Part shown: in pieces, positions 1 to 12,403 of the stretch | Numbering within the stretch: position 1 is the stretch's first letter | How the letters are laid out: every line of letters starts with the position of its first letter | DNA from: Arthrobotrys musiformis | Lineage: Eukaryota > Ascomycota > Orbiliomycetes > Orbiliales > Orbiliaceae | DNA length: 64,000 nucleotides | Assembly (NCBI GenBank): GCA_036971715.1 | Contig: JAVHJL010000001.1 | Location: 868,001-932,000 of the forward strand | Reading direction: 5' to 3' | Program-made: the position numbers and the translations under genes | The notes under the pieces: generated by a model | Told to the model about the DNA's origin: nothing | Databases searched by the model: none | The model's input: the letters and a program-made list of their open reading frames with translations, nothing else

Positions 1-999
1 CCCCAGTCTTTTCGTTACGAAATAAAGTCTTAAATCCAGGTATCATGAAGCCTTGGCGCGCGCGATTCGTGGACTTGCCTCTCCAGATTTCCCCGCCCCG
101 CCCCCCGTTCAGCCGATAGTGTGGGGTTGCGGGGGAACATTTAGCCTTCTTTTCCCTTTCGACTATTCCTCATTACAGTAAAGATTCCGGATTCTTGACG
201 TGCATAAGCTTTTTTGACATGGCGGAATTTTATACGCTAGTTTTATTGTGTGTAACGGGACTTTCCATAGTGCGTAGGAGGCGTTTGACGTTCCCGTGGT
301 ATATTGCCGGCCCACACTCTTTCGAAGTGTATCCACAACTTCAAGTGTTCAATTGAGGAATTCGAGACGAATGAAATTGTACAATATTGTATAATGCGCC
401 GATTGTCGAGGTGAGCTTGAGGGCAGATTCACGAATACTAATCTGAAATATCAGAATTCTTGTTTCCGACGGCGGGTAACAGGCTTCCCCTCGAATTATC
501 TCGTGACGAAGTATCGAATGGGATTTCCCCGGACCCACTATATTGTTCATTCGGAAAGACTCAATGAGCTTCATGGGCATAAGTGGGGGTGGAGTTCTCT
601 CCTGGCGGCTAGGCCTAGGCCTGTATCTATCGATGCGTAACCGAGGATATAGAGTTGCTGATATCATGATGCACAGAGGTCGCCAACATGCTCAAGATCT
701 CAAAAACGAGATAACTTCGATATCAATACACCCGATACTATTTGGTTGAATGTAGTGTTATCTCCTCGCAATATATTTCAACAAACGCAATTAATTGAGG
801 ATTGAGAAGAAGCGAACGTTGGAACGGGACAATTGCGCCAGATATTTCCAAAACCATAGTCAGTATAGCCCTTAAGAACTTAACGACTCAACCTGATATC
901 AACATTAATGCTAATATACATGCGCTTGGTTAGGATAGATATTGATCAAAACCACACCCTCAATTATAATAGAATCCAAACCTGCAAAATACCACAAAG
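1..999. other. Intergenic, left edge; 5' flank of the GH105 gene
   Basis: No convincing gene was seen. The open frames here are short, overlap on opposite strands and match nothing recognised. The last 100 bases before the GH105 start presumably hold its promoter and leader, but no clear element can be named. Confidence 0.5.
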
Positions 1000-2145
1000 A
1001 TGCCCAAACAGCCCCTCGAAATCCACTCCCTAACCTCCTCCAAAATCCACTCTCTAATCTCCCTCCTCACCAAAAACCTCATAACCATAACCGACAAATC
1101 CGGCCACTTCCTCCTCTCCCTCCCAGACGGCCGCATCATCGACACAAAAGGCTGGAACGACTGGGAATGGACTCACGGCATAGGCCTCTACGGCCTCTAC
1201 CAATACTACTCCCAAACCAGCTCCCAACCCACCCTTCAAATAATCACAGACTGGTTTTCAGCCCGTTTTCAAGAAGGTACAACTAAGAATATTAACACCA
1301 TGTCACCGTTTCTGACACTGGCATATTTGTACGAGGAGAAGAGGGATCAGACGTATCTTCCCTGGTTGGACAGTTGGGCCGAATGGGCAATGTATGATCT
1401 TCCGCGCACTAGATTCGGCGGGATGCAGCATATTACCTACCTCGAAGAAAACCGAAATCAATTGTGGGATGATACGTTGATGATGACTGTCATGCCCCTA
1501 ATCAAGATCGGAAAGATTTTAAATCGGCCGCATTATATAGAAGAAGGGAAACGACAGTTTTTGATTCATATTCAATACCTTTTTGATACTCAATCGGGGT
1601 TATTCTTCCACGGATGGGAGTTCAACGAAGATACAAAAAGTGGTCTGGGTCATAACTTTGCAAGAGCTAGGTGGGCGAGGGGTAACAGCTGGTTAACTAT
1701 CGCGATTCCAGACGTTCTCGAATTATTAGATTTACCCAAAGATGACAATTTTCATGTGTTTCTGGTGGATGTATTAAACGCGCAATGCGAGGCGTTAAAG
1801 AAACTACAAGATCCAACAACAGGGTTATGGAGGACTTTGCTAGATGTAAGCGAGGAGGAAGGGTCATATTTAGAGTCTTCGGCTTCAGCAGGGTTTGCGT
1901 ATGGGATGTTAAAGGGAATCCGGAAAAGATACCTGAAGAAGGAGGAATACGAAGATGTCGCTATCAAGGCTATAAAGGGGGTTATGGGGAAGATCAGAGA
2001 AGACGGAGAGCTGATGGACACAAGCTTTGGGACCGGTATGGGCAGGGATTTGAAGCACTACCTGGATATCGAAAGAACAAGCATGCCCTACGGCCAGGCA
2101 ATGGCTATGATGGCATTAGTAGAGCTACTAAGGCTATTTGTTTAG
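1000..2145 (+). CDS. GH105 unsaturated glucuronyl/rhamnogalacturonyl hydrolase
   Basis: Single-exon gene of 381 residues. It resembles glycoside hydrolase family 105 (YteR/YesR type), which removes the unsaturated uronic acid left at the non-reducing end of oligosaccharides by pectate or rhamnogalacturonan lyases. Visible family landmarks of the (alpha/alpha)6 barrel are WDDTLMMTV (about residues 156-164, covering the usual catalytic Asp region), WARGNSW (225-231), ESSASAGFAYG (292-302) and the C-terminal PYGQAMAM. The length fits the family. The N-terminus (MPKQPLEIHSL) has no signal peptide, so the enzyme probably acts inside the cell on imported oligosaccharides. Codon use in the first 80 residues is unusually C-rich compared with the rest of the gene. 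The family call is firm; the exact substrate is not known. Confidence 0.88.
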   Translation: MPKQPLEIHSLTSSKIHSLISLLTKNLITITDKSGHFLLSLPDGRIIDTKGWNDWEWTHGIGLYGLYQYYSQTSSQPTLQIITDWFSARFQEGTTKNINTMSPFLTLAYLYEEKRDQTYLPWLDSWAEWAMYDLPRTRFGGMQHITYLEENRNQLWDDTLMMTVMPLIKIGKILNRPHYIEEGKRQFLIHIQYLFDTQSGLFFHGWEFNEDTKSGLGHNFARARWARGNSWLTIAIPDVLELLDLPKDDNFHVFLVDVLNAQCEALKKLQDPTTGLWRTLLDVSEEEGSYLESSASAGFAYGMLKGIRKRYLKKEEYEDVAIKAIKGVMGKIREDGELMDTSFGTGMGRDLKHYLDIERTSMPYGQAMAMMALVELLRLFV

Positions 2146-2396
2146 AATACTAAGCGCGGTCAATTGACGGCCTCTACATCGTCTCCTAGCCTCATAGTCA
2201 AACCTTGAATGAATTTTTTTATCAGTTCCCCGTCTTCCAAAACGTTGTATGGGAAAATCAAAGGGTTCATCTAACAACAATCCTCTAGTGCCCATGTCCA
2301 CCCGAGCCGTGGGTATATATCCCAACACCAATATAGGAAAGTTCAAAGTAGTTTAAGTTCACCAAGTGATCACCGGAGAGAAAACTTGAAGAGTCC

Positions 2397-5300
2397 CTAT
2401 TTCTTTTCATCACCGTCCTCACTTCCAGATTCCATTTCCTCATCACTACCCTCCTCCCCATCAGCAGAGGCGTCATCCATATCTTCATCATCATCTTCTC
2501 CTTCGTCACCTTCGCTCTTAGGTTCAAACGAAGAGAGCGTTCGAACTTCGACTGGGAACCCAAGTTCAACAAACCTCTCTTTCAAAGACTACATTATCGA
2601 ACCTTGTCAGCGCACCGTAAAGAGAAATCAAAATGTACGCGAGTACTTACTTCAGTATTGACCGGCGCAGTAGTAACGACGGCGATGGAAGTCTCTGGAT
2701 GGAACAAGGGCAACAGAACCTCGGTCATGGCCTTACGAATTTCATCTGGTGTGATTTTTCTAACTTTACGCAGCAATTCCGTGTTGAAGGTTTTCGATTG
2801 GCGATGAATGACTTGTAAGGTGAACGAGGTGGTTGCTGCGGCGGTGAGGGTAGATTCGGAGTCAACGATGCCGCTGACGACCGAGCTAATTGCGCCATCG
2901 AGATCAAACTCGTCGAATGGAGTCTAGGTAGAGTTAGTGTTAAGATTCACTTAACATGGCTTTTAATTACTGTTGCATAACTTACGGTTCCATCGGCATA
3001 GTCGCTAACGATTTTCTTCGCCATTTCAAAGGCCTTAAAGGCATCAGGCGACCGATAGATGCTGAAGTAGATATGTCCAGAATCGACTTTGCGTACGAAT
3101 CCAGTTCCGTAAGCCAAACCAGTTCCTCGAATTGCCCTAAATTTTCAGGTTAGCTACCTCCTCTCAAATCAAATCCTGTGAAGGGGGACATACTTCCAGA
3201 GGGGACCTTCGACAGCGTCTAGGTACGAAATAGCAAGAAGCAACGCCGGAAGGCGCTCATCGTTCAATGACTCTGGACCCTTTGCCACCGTGACACCGAA
3301 TGAAGAATCTAACGTCGGCATTGGAACGACGTACATCCGGCCGCCAGGATTCCTGCCAATGGGTGTCAAACGGTCGAGTCTACTATCGATAGGTTTTAAC
3401 TCAAGGTTCTAAATATCGACCAGGAGCAATAAGTAAAGATATACCCCCCAAAAATGATGAAGAGTGACATACCGAAGGCTTCCCTGCTACAAAGTCATCC
3501 CAGCTCGAAACTGGCTTGGGGAGCTTTTCGACATTTGCGACAACCAAGACTCTCATATTGTCAAGGGTGAAAAGGGAGTCTCGGACGGCTGTGATTTTTT
3601 TAAGAGCTTCCTCAGGATCCTCGCTTAGGAGATCAATATATTGTCGAAGGAATTTCCCTTTTATGAGGGTGTTCCCTCCATATCCAATGGATTCTTCCGT
3701 AAAGCCGCTAAGACTTGCGACTGACCAGACCATCTACCGGAGCAGTATATTTAGTGCGGGGGCTAATATAATACTATGGGATCGGAGATACTCACATCAT
3801 TTCCACTTCGCTTCTCTTCGGGGATGTCGCTACGAAGCTTTTTCGCGAGAACAGCCAGTCGCTAGATGACAGGTCAGCAGCCGTAGAATCTCGTTTCCGC
3901 AGTCATATTAATCGTACCTCGGCATCGAAAACCACATTCCACATCAAAAGTCTCAACCATCGGATTGCGGCGGTGTACTTTTCGGGCTCTACTTCTATTT
4001 TGATTCTGGCGGATTCGGAGGCCTGCATGCCGCTCCCGCCATGAATTGTATACCCAACTGTATCCTTCTCCAATAATGAAACAACCTTTTCATACTCTAG
4101 CTTTGTGCCATCTTCAAGAGTGATAGGAGCAGCATAGAAGTATTCGAAATACAAAGAAAGCAATGGGCGCAGGTCAACCGGTATGCTGGCAGTAGACAAA
4201 AGGACATTGATAGTGACGAAGTTCGTTTCGACGTGTTCGTAGTGAAGGTATAGGGGTAACGGTGTTGTCTTTGGCTCGTCTTTTTGTAGGATCTTCTGGA
4301 TGTTGGTATCCAGCGCTCCATCCTTGGTAGTGGCGAGTCCTGCATTCCCACTCGTCGAGTGGATAAATCGAATTGAATCAACGCCCGGTGTCTTGAAGCT
4401 TCGCAGGACTTCGATAGGGATTTCAGGATCATTGTTCTTTTTCGCCTGTTCGAGTTTCTCAGCAAGCTCCTTCAGACCGTCATCTCCGAGGCTCTTAATT
4501 TGGGCCTTGACTCTTGCTTTCTCGTCCTGTTTGATCTGTTCAGATAATTTCGCAGATGGTTGGCCAATGATCGAGACGTGAGGGTTGTCAACGAGCCACT
4601 TCTTGATGTACTGTCTCCATTGCTCCTCAGTCCACTTTTCGAGATCGTCGTAAACGTCCAGGTTTTGTACTTGAATTAAATCAGATCCATCACGGCTTGC
4701 AAAAAGGAAGTCGTAAATGACAGGGGTGGTGAAGAAGTGGCTGTCGTTCTCTACATTGAACTTCCGTTGGCGTTTAGATCTATTGAGACAGTCTTTTAGG
4801 TAGTCTAAATCAAGAGGCTCTTCCACGGTTTTGCTCAAGACCTCGAAGAGCTTCTTCTCTGCGTCCTCTAGTCGATCGACCGGGACACTGCCGAGTTCGA
4901 CCCAGATGACGGTATTTGGACGCTCCTCGGTAGACCAAACAACGCCGCTTGTGTATGGCTCGGGGATCTCTACCATTTGCTTTTCGAGAACCGAAACTGA
5001 CGATCCGGCAAGGTAGGAGCCGATTACCTCCAATGCAGCCCCTTTATTTATATTTGTCAGCATAAATGCATATCTTGCAATACCAGGCCGACTTACAGTG
5101 TTTCTGATCCACACATGAGGGGCCTAGATAACCGACCAAGATGCTACCCATGGATTCGTCGTTCTCTGGAAACTCGACCCGCCTTACAATATTTTCTTTC
5201 AATAGAGGCGGTTGTTTAGATTCAACCCATGGTCTTTGCCACGGCGAGTCAGGAGCCGGGACGTCGTCCAATATGCCATCCTCGAACTTGTCAAGGATGC

Positions 5301-6438
5301 TCAACAGCTCCGGTTCATCGACACTTCCAATGATAACGAGGCAGAGGTTTCGAGGCTGGTACATTTCTTTGTGGAAATCGCGGATACGCTGAGGTTTGAG
5401 GACGCGGAGTTGCTCCATCATCCCACCGGTCTCTGATCGGAAACCGATGCCATCAGGGTAGATTTGTCGATTAGCTTCCAGCATCATAAGCGTATCCTGG
5501 TCGTTTTGAACGCCCTGCATCTCGGAATAAACGACTCTAATCGGTCAGCAGCAGGTTAACCAGGGAGTTCAGTCGTAACGCACCCTGCATCGTGTCCAGT
5601 ACCGTCAATGTGGTGAACCTCTGTGTAACAGCCGCTGTCAGTCAGGATTGGGAAGAGGATATGCTCTAGGTAGACCGGTAGCTGTTTTCGCGAATGATTT
5701 AGCATAAATTAGATAATAGTCGAATTGGCACAGCTGCGGGCCTACCAACTGAGAGAATCCTTCCCATCCGGCAGTGTCAAGCGTATAAGCGGTATGATCT
5801 GTTGCAGTCCAGGCGTTGGTGGTAGAGTATGCCCTAGTTGCGAACTTGTCGAGAATTCCCTTGTAACGGTAATTTTTGGAGCCCTTCGTGAAAGCTTAGT
5901 CTTTACACAAGCCATCACGGCAAAAGAAGGATGCATTTTTTAATTACCAGAAAACAAAGATGTTCCAGAGTATGGGCTACCCATAGTTAGTATACCATCT
6001 ATATCTCGATCTTATCAAGAATGTTCTTACGAGCGCCGGAGTCATCCAAAATCTCAGTTGCCAATGCAAAGAACCCGAGAACTTTAGGACTCTATTCGAC
6101 AAGGATATCGGTTAGTCTCTGCCCCTCCTCGCCAATAGATATTGATATTACGCAGATCAGTTGGTCCCGACCTCTTTATTAACAACAACCACGGACATAC
6201 CAGTCCGCGTAGACTCATACTTGGTGATATCGCTAGGTGAGTAGTCGGTGGTAAATTTGGTAAGAGTTTTGAAATGGGGATGTGCCTGGGGGTCTTCGGC
6301 CCTCTGCGTCGTATTTTGATCCACCATGTTGACAGCGACGAGTAACAAGCTCGTAGTGAAAACCCTTTGTTTGAAGCCTTGGTAGAGCCTTTGAGCCTGG
6401 AAGCCCTGGGCTATAAACGAAGTAAAGTTTTTGAGCAA
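2397..6438 (-). CDS. M16-family zinc metalloprotease (yeast YOL098C/SDD3 type)
   Basis: Multi-exon gene, about 8-10 exons, read in pieces. The inverted zinc motif HTLEH lies in an exon at about 5953-5980. An intron follows, then GSKNYRYKG and TNAWTATDHTAYTL (about 5750-5870), which is typical of the M16C branch containing yeast YOL098C and worm C05D11.1, and not of Cym1/PreP. Downstream exons carry EMQGVQN, SETGGMMEQLRVL and DFHKEMYQPRNL, and then a 403-codon block with KAYTAAIRWLRLL-like helices. The C-terminus (2397-2585) is a strongly acidic Asp/Glu/Ser tail, also common in fungal members. The start is uncertain: ATG at 6438 gives a basic, acid-free leader, while ATG at 6327 (MVDQNTTQR) starts close to the conserved domain. 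The enzyme would be a clamshell peptidase degrading short peptides; its substrates are unknown. Confidence 0.85.
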
Positions 6439-6726
6439 TTTGACGGTATCGAGTTGCTTTTTGATCGCAGGAAATGGCTCGCGTGGATGGTTTTAGATTC
6501 CTCTGTGTTAAGCCAGATCTGTATCCGAATAGCCAGCCTTGAGGAAAGCTATAAGACACGAATATGAGCCCAAATTCAAAAGTTTCCTAGTCAACTCAAT
6601 GTTGTCCCGAAGAAGAGGTTTCGGCTTCAACGTTTTACATACCTTATCTATGGGTGGAGAATTTCTATATATACTATCGTTGTCTGGAAGGATCTGGATA
6701 TTAAGTTGGTCTGGATCTGGGGGAAC

Positions 6727-6990
6727 TCATCTTCCTGCAGGGTCGACCAGGGCGAATTTGGTAAGCTTGAGAGTGCCGAGAAACGCGTGTGGGGTGCTAA
6801 TCGATAAGCCGAAAGCCACTCCTGTGGCGTCGAACCCCTCTGTTGTGGCTTTGCCAACCCTCAACACGAGGACACTAGGTCGCCGGCTCGCTCTTAGATA
6901 TACAAAGATCTCGATGAGTTCATTGTATTGCGGCATTCGAGTACTCCAGTAGGCGGTCTGAACCTTGGCCATAAATTGATTTGCGGTCAA
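6727..6990 (-). CDS. Possible small protein, unrecognised
   Basis: An 87-codon open frame starting MTANQFMAKV and ending at a TGA after VDPAGR. It has even composition and no low-complexity sequence, but I do not recognise a family. It lies just upstream of the M16 protease on the same strand and could be an upstream exon, a small independent gene or a remnant of one. The opposite strand is also open here, which weakens the case. Confidence 0.22.
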   Translation of the reverse strand: MTANQFMAKVQTAYWSTRMPQYNELIEIFVYLRASRRPSVLVLRVGKATTEGFDATGVAFGLSISTPHAFLGTLKLTKFALVDPAGR

Positions 6991-7579
6991 GTTTTATATT
7001 GTCGGGTTTCGGTACTGGCACTGCAACTGATATATATCGCTGCGCACACTTTCAATCAGACGCAATTGCTCCTTCGGTGAGGGTACTGGCGTAAATGTGA
7101 CAAAAATTGCTCTGTAATATAATATGGCTTATCTTGCCGCTCGACCCCTTAACTTTCTACATAGCTATGAGTGTATATGTAGATATATAATTAATTATAA
7201 ACAGCTTAGATAATAATATGCAATATTAATTAAATTGATCGCACTGATTATATTAAGGATAAATAGGATATTGCAAATGCACCAACAAGGAACCCGGAAG
7301 TAATAAAACAATTGGGGAATATATATTCAGAAGAAGGATAGGCGAGAACTCCCGTTTTGGCTGGCGTCGCAAGCTCGAGACCAAGATAGACGTAGTTTAA
7401 AAGCTAGGCTTATATGACAGAAAGCCTAGGTGAAATCATGCAACCCGAGGAATAAAGCAAGATTTATCTAAACAGCTGGCCTCAACTAGCGGCCAAAAGT
7501 CCAACCTGACAGGTATTAATGACGTATATATATATATGTATAAGGGAAGTGTGTTTACATACATACTAGAAGGTTGACA
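6991..7579. other. AT-rich intergenic stretch
   Basis: No gene was seen. The sequence is AT-rich, with a short TA run near 7526-7540 and several A/T tracts. It lies between the M16 protease side and the 3' end of the secreted-protein gene. Confidence 0.5.
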
Positions 7580-8742
7580 TCACGATTCTTCCTTTTGGTC
7601 TGTGGTTCTAATCTCCTTAGATATGTCCCGTTTGCGCAAAGACATACTACTTCCCGACCAAAAATTATTGGACACCCCAAACATGGCGTTATTAGGGACA
7701 CTACGATATGGTCCTAGGTCGCCGTCGGGCCCCTGTAGATAATACGGCTCATTTATTCCTGGTATTGACTCACTATAACTGTCGGAAGGGCCCGGGGCGG
7801 AGGGGCCGTGTTCAAACCAACTAGCGGGCGGGTAGTCTCCTGTGTACTGCCAAGTCATATCATTGCCGAAGATTTGCCAGAGAGCATTTGGATATCGACG
7901 CTTCACGCTGGAAGGGACGTTATTGAGGGCATCTTGATATTCCTGGACAGGGATTTCGGGGTTCAATTTCGGCTCTTTCATTTGGAGGCTGCAATGGCAA
8001 TCTAAAAATAATGAACACCGTTAGAGGGCTAGTAATTGAGTTATCTAATCATGAATACTGTACTGTACTAAAAAGAGTGTAACTGATCAGGAAATTTTGA
8101 TTGGCAATATTTTGGCCGCCGAAAGGGTATCTAGAATCGGGACAGAGGTTTCCAGATGCTGCGAAACTTACTATACCAGAACTTGCACCTCTCCACATCA
8201 ATCTCCGTTAAGCAATATCTACTAGCGCTATAGGCCGGCTCATATACCTGGAATTGATCGGTGTTCGGCAACATGGTACCGTCTAAGTGACTGCAATGGC
8301 AATTAAGGCATTGTCTCCTCGGAGGTAACCCCCACCTCCGGGTGGTACGGATTGGTCGTCGCCGGCCGCCAATGTCAGGATAGAGGTCTTGGTTCTGAGG
8401 CATTGCTTCAATTTGACGCTCCGAAGGGCATTCAACACGCCATGCATAAAAAATAGTAAAAGGAACCGCACGTGGAATAGGTGCCATGGCGGCACTAGTG
8501 TCAAACTTATCTAAGCGATCTCTTTTGTTGGCGTCGGGCGGCTTTACGAGACTTTCGGAATTCTTAACCGTTTCTTCAACGGCAGGGGTGGCAATCGCTC
8601 CACTAGGTACGTAGATGGTAGAGAACGTTGACATGTAGGTCGGCGAGGGTGCGGGCGACCCGCTCCCACTTTCGACTAGTGAGCTCCAGCCAGTGTCTAT
8701 CAAGAGAACAAAAACTATGAGGAAGGCTTTTGGCAGAATCAT
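7580..8742 (-). CDS. Secreted hypothetical protein with two NCHCS motifs
   Basis: Two exons. Exon 1 (8742 to about 8170) starts with a hydrophobic signal peptide (MILPKAFLIVFVLLIDTGWSS), then a Ser/Pro/Thr-rich stretch, then a Cys-containing domain with the motif CLNCHCS. The frame reaches a GTAAGT donor after YCLTEIDVERCKFWY. Splicing to an acceptor near 8003 (TTTTTAG) continues in frame with NCHCSLQ and a second exon that ends at 7580, after a basic SLRKRDISKE segment. The joined protein therefore carries the same NCHCS motif twice, each following a similar cysteine pattern. This looks like a small cysteine-rich extracellular protein with duplicated units. No enzyme motif was seen. It could be an effector-like or cell-surface protein, but function cannot be read from the sequence. 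Confidence 0.6.
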
Positions 8743-9498
8743 TGCGATATGGATCGTCTAGTTATATTGGATCGTACTAGCGGACCTCAATTAAAATGAA
8801 GAATGTGGAACGTTACGTATTGCAAGATGCAATATTGGCTGGCCGGAATAAAACAAAATGTGCTATTTGAAGCGTAGTTAGGGGGTACCGTCTTCACAGA
8901 GTGCATTCTTTTTCCTCGCATCTATATATGTATTCAACGGTCCTGGCAACGTTACCACGTATGATCGACTCGACTTCGCTGTATCCTGTATTTCGAATAA
9001 TTCGCAGCCCCACCCGGGGCTGTCCCACCTGGGCGCATATCCTGGAACTAAGAGACGGGTTTCGAAATTAGGAGAGTCGAAACTCGGGAACTGTTGTATT
9101 TTAGATATATAACATGTAACGTCTTAGCTTCTATACCGAGCTGAGGTGTGCCAATTGAACTCGCTTTCTATTAGTAGGCGGATGTTGCATAGCTGTGGTG
9201 CTAGGGCAAACGTGGGTTTGGAGCACAAGTTGAGGAGTCTGGCGAGGAGACAAGTTCGGGGTGCCCCAGACTAACATAAATGTGTTTTATTTGTTGCAAA
9301 TCAGCATATGTCTGAAAGTAGCTTAGCTTATATTGCCAGGCGGCCAACATCAGAACGTCACAGAACGGTTTTGGTGACAGCGCCCAACACAATACGGACG
9401 CTTCCTTGTATCAATTTAACACATGGCCTCAAATTTGAAAGCTACAACAGAGCTCGACATCTGCGCCGCTACAACAACAGATCACAGATCTTGAAGGA
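8743..9498. other. Divergent promoter region
   Basis: Lies between the start of the secreted-protein gene (-) and the start of ZW10 (+). No gene was seen. It presumably holds both promoters, and short opposed open frames here are not supported. Confidence 0.5.
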
Positions 9499-12403
9499 AT
9501 GGTCAGCGAGAAGGAGATCGCACAGGCGGTCTTACAGGCCGTCGATGGACTATTTCCAGAGAGCGACGAAGTTTCGAGTGCCGAACTATCACCCGACAGT
9601 TTGCCCGATATTCTGACCTTACTACAGGAGACCATAGATGGCGTTAAGGTCGCTACCCTACTTTCAAATATCTCCTTTGGGGCCTTCACATCTAGCTAAC
9701 CGTTTTTCCTAATTGTTTAGTCTGAAGTCAAACATATCGGAGAATCCCAGAAGGCAGACGTTACGGCATGGATGGATGAAGCCCGCCAGCTTCATACAGA
9801 GCTCTCTCAGGATCACAATGCTCTCTCAGATATCACTCATTTTGAGTCTCATGGAGTTGTCAGTACCCCATCCGTTGTAGGATTCCTGGTGCAGCTCTAC
9901 TTAAGGTGGCTGTACTGATGTTAGCAAATCAAGAAACTAGACAACAGAGTCCACGACCTGAGTAGCCAACAAAAGCTATTAAGCGCAGAAATAACATTTA
10001 ACGAAGACCTTGTATCGCTGTTGTCAAATTTGAAGGATCTCCAAGATGCTATTGGGGAGGTTCAATCGTCCATCGAAGAAGGCGCGCTTGTCCCTTCGTG
10101 CGAGCGCTTTGATCATGCCAACAATCTTTTTCAGAAACTCGTGGGATTCGATCAAATTCTTGCCGTCGGGCTTTTCAAAGAAAATATTCGATCTTTACGT
10201 GAAGATATATTTAGCCAAGTGGAGGACTGTTGGACAAAACTCATAGCCCCAAATGCAGACGATTCCAGCATAACAATCCAAGATAGTGTGCCGGTTGGGT
10301 TGGGTTCAATTAACGGCGAAGGCCTGATACAAACTCTCGGTCAGCTCGGAATTTTGAAACAACGGTTAGACAGGTTACACTACCGCATAACTACAATCCT
10401 CATTTTTCCACGCCTAGATTCTGTTTCAGGAGCTGGTTACACCTTCACCACCAACTACAATGGGAGGAAGCTGCAATTGATACGGCGTGATAGTCCCAGC
10501 CTGACAGTGGGGCCACTTTATGAAGATCTGAGACTCGTCTTGGACTTTTTGATAAGGAAATTCGGGCCACAAATATCCCATCTTCTGTCTAAAACTCTCA
10601 CACCGGCGATTCTTAATATTTTGATGGGATCCTACCTGCCTAGTTGTATTCCAACCGACCTTGACAACTTTAATGAATTCGAGTTGGTTTTGGAGAATAC
10701 GACGGCTTTTGAGCAATATTTGTCACGAACAGGATGGTCGGATGGGCGTGGTGGGGAGCTAAAGGATTGGGTATCTCGAGCGCCTCGAATATGGCTCAGC
10801 CGCCGGCGGGAGTCGGCACTAGATTCTCTTCGTCGAACTTTTGCATTGGGGCTCGGACGTCGGCATCGTGTAGAGCGAGTGGAGAGGGTACCGGCGGCCG
10901 GTGACGTGGCACCCGAGATTCCCAAGCAAGTCGACGAGAGCGAAGACAATTGGGACACGAATTGGGATGTCGAGATAGAGGATGAGGAGGAGCAAAAGAA
11001 GCCTGCGGCACCAGCGGAGCCCGTCGTGGCTAAACCCAAGCCAGATCCAACACCCACGGCAACGGACGAAGACGAAGACGTTAGTGGATGGGGCTTCGAC
11101 GACGATCTGGATATTGAGGACGACGAGCCAACAGAGAAGGAAGGAACCAATGCTTCTGAAACGAAGTTGACCCAGCATGACGCAGAGGGAGAGGACAACT
11201 GGGGTTGGGGGGATGATGATGGTCATGCTCAAGAACCCGCTGTCCCCCCGAAAGCTGCTGGGCAACAAAAAGGCGAAGATACCAATATAACTTTCCGTGA
11301 AACGTATAGCATAACGTCTATTCCGCAAGAGGTTATTACTATCATTTTGGATACCATATCTGAGGCTGAGAAGTTGGCACAGCCCCAATACTCCCATTTG
11401 TCAATCGCTTCCTCGATCTCGGGGCTCCTTGCCATCCCGACGTCAATTCTCACGTTGTATCGCGCCTTGTCCGCAATATTCTATCGAGACGACCCTAATC
11501 CGGCTATATCCATCTATAATGATTGTGAATGGCTAGAAGAGCGTCTTGTGGAGCTTGAGAAAGATGTCAAAGACCGGTCTGGGCCTTTCGTCGCGTTCGA
11601 TCTTCAGCCAAGCATCAAGGCGATTTCAACATTTGGTAGGCGGGCATATTGGAGAGAAATGGTAAAACCTCCTAGAATATCATATGAAATTATCGTCTGG
11701 CAAATCATTAACATCTTTTCATCGGTGTGGTATAGGACAGCAAGAGATTAATTCTATCGGATCTGATGGATGGTGCCCAAGGATTCGACCACTGTACGCA
11801 GTACCCTTACACTGAAAACTGCGAAACCGCCGTTGCCAGTGTAATCGATACTATCCAAGGCATTGAAATGCAATGGAGGGTGAGGAGGTGTTCTAATTAC
11901 TCATATGGAGCTCAACGTCTAATCATTCGTATAGGACACGCTCTCGACATCAGCTCTTTTGCAATCGTTGGGCTCGTTGCTCAACACCGTCGTGCTAAAA
12001 TTCATCAATGATATCGAAGATCTTGGCGATATATCTGCGGATGCATCTGCAAAATTGGCGTCTTATATTGCTGAGTTCGGAAGGCTAGAGCCACTATTTA
12101 AGCTCCCCGACCAACCGAGCGACGCCTTGCCCATGACAGCTGTAAGTCTATCGCTGCCGCCACCATGATTAACTTCTAGCCACACCACTAACATCAAAAT
12201 GTTTCTAGGTATATTGCGAGAAGTGGTTGAAGTTTCAATATCTTGGAAATATATTAGACAGCAGCATGGCTGAGATCATGGATCTTTGGAGAGACGGCGC
12301 CCTGGTGGATTTCGAGAAAGATGAATTAATCGACCTTGTCAAAGCGCTCTTTGCGGACGGAGAGAAGAGATCGCAAGTTCTTGATGAATTGCGGCGAGGG
12401 TAG
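9499..12403 (+). CDS. ZW10/Dsl1-like tethering protein
   Basis: About six exons. Exon 1 starts MVSEKEIAQAVLQAVDG; the next exons give a coiled-coil N-terminus (VTAWMDEARQLHTELSQDH, then IKKLDNRVHDLSSQQKLL). The long exon (from about 9929 to 11661) runs into the central helical domain. Further exons end with CEKWLKFQYLGNIL, the typical ZW10/Dsl1 C-terminal helix region, and a stop at 12401. In yeast Dsl1 tethers COPI vesicles at the ER; in animals ZW10 serves both the NRZ tether and the kinetochore RZZ complex. Residues coded near 10940-11220 form an acidic, tryptophan-containing linker (NWDTNWD, WGFDDDLD, NWGWGDDD), which matches the Dsl1 lasso that binds coatomer through Trp/acidic motifs. 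The fold call is strong. The lasso role is inferred from yeast. One donor (GTCGCT, about 9650) is a weak match. Confidence 0.87.

Noticed and set aside
341..749. Opposed open frames of about 70-110 codons
   Set aside because: They overlap on opposite strands, have no recognisable motif and no supporting splice sites.
2397..6438. Identification as Cym1/PreP presequence protease
   Set aside because: The residues after HTLEH and the TNAWTATDHTAYTL block fit the YOL098C/C05D11.1 branch better.
10632..11397. Long minus-strand frames of about 190 codons
   Set aside because: These are shadows of the ZW10 coding exon, caused by its acidic low-complexity codons.
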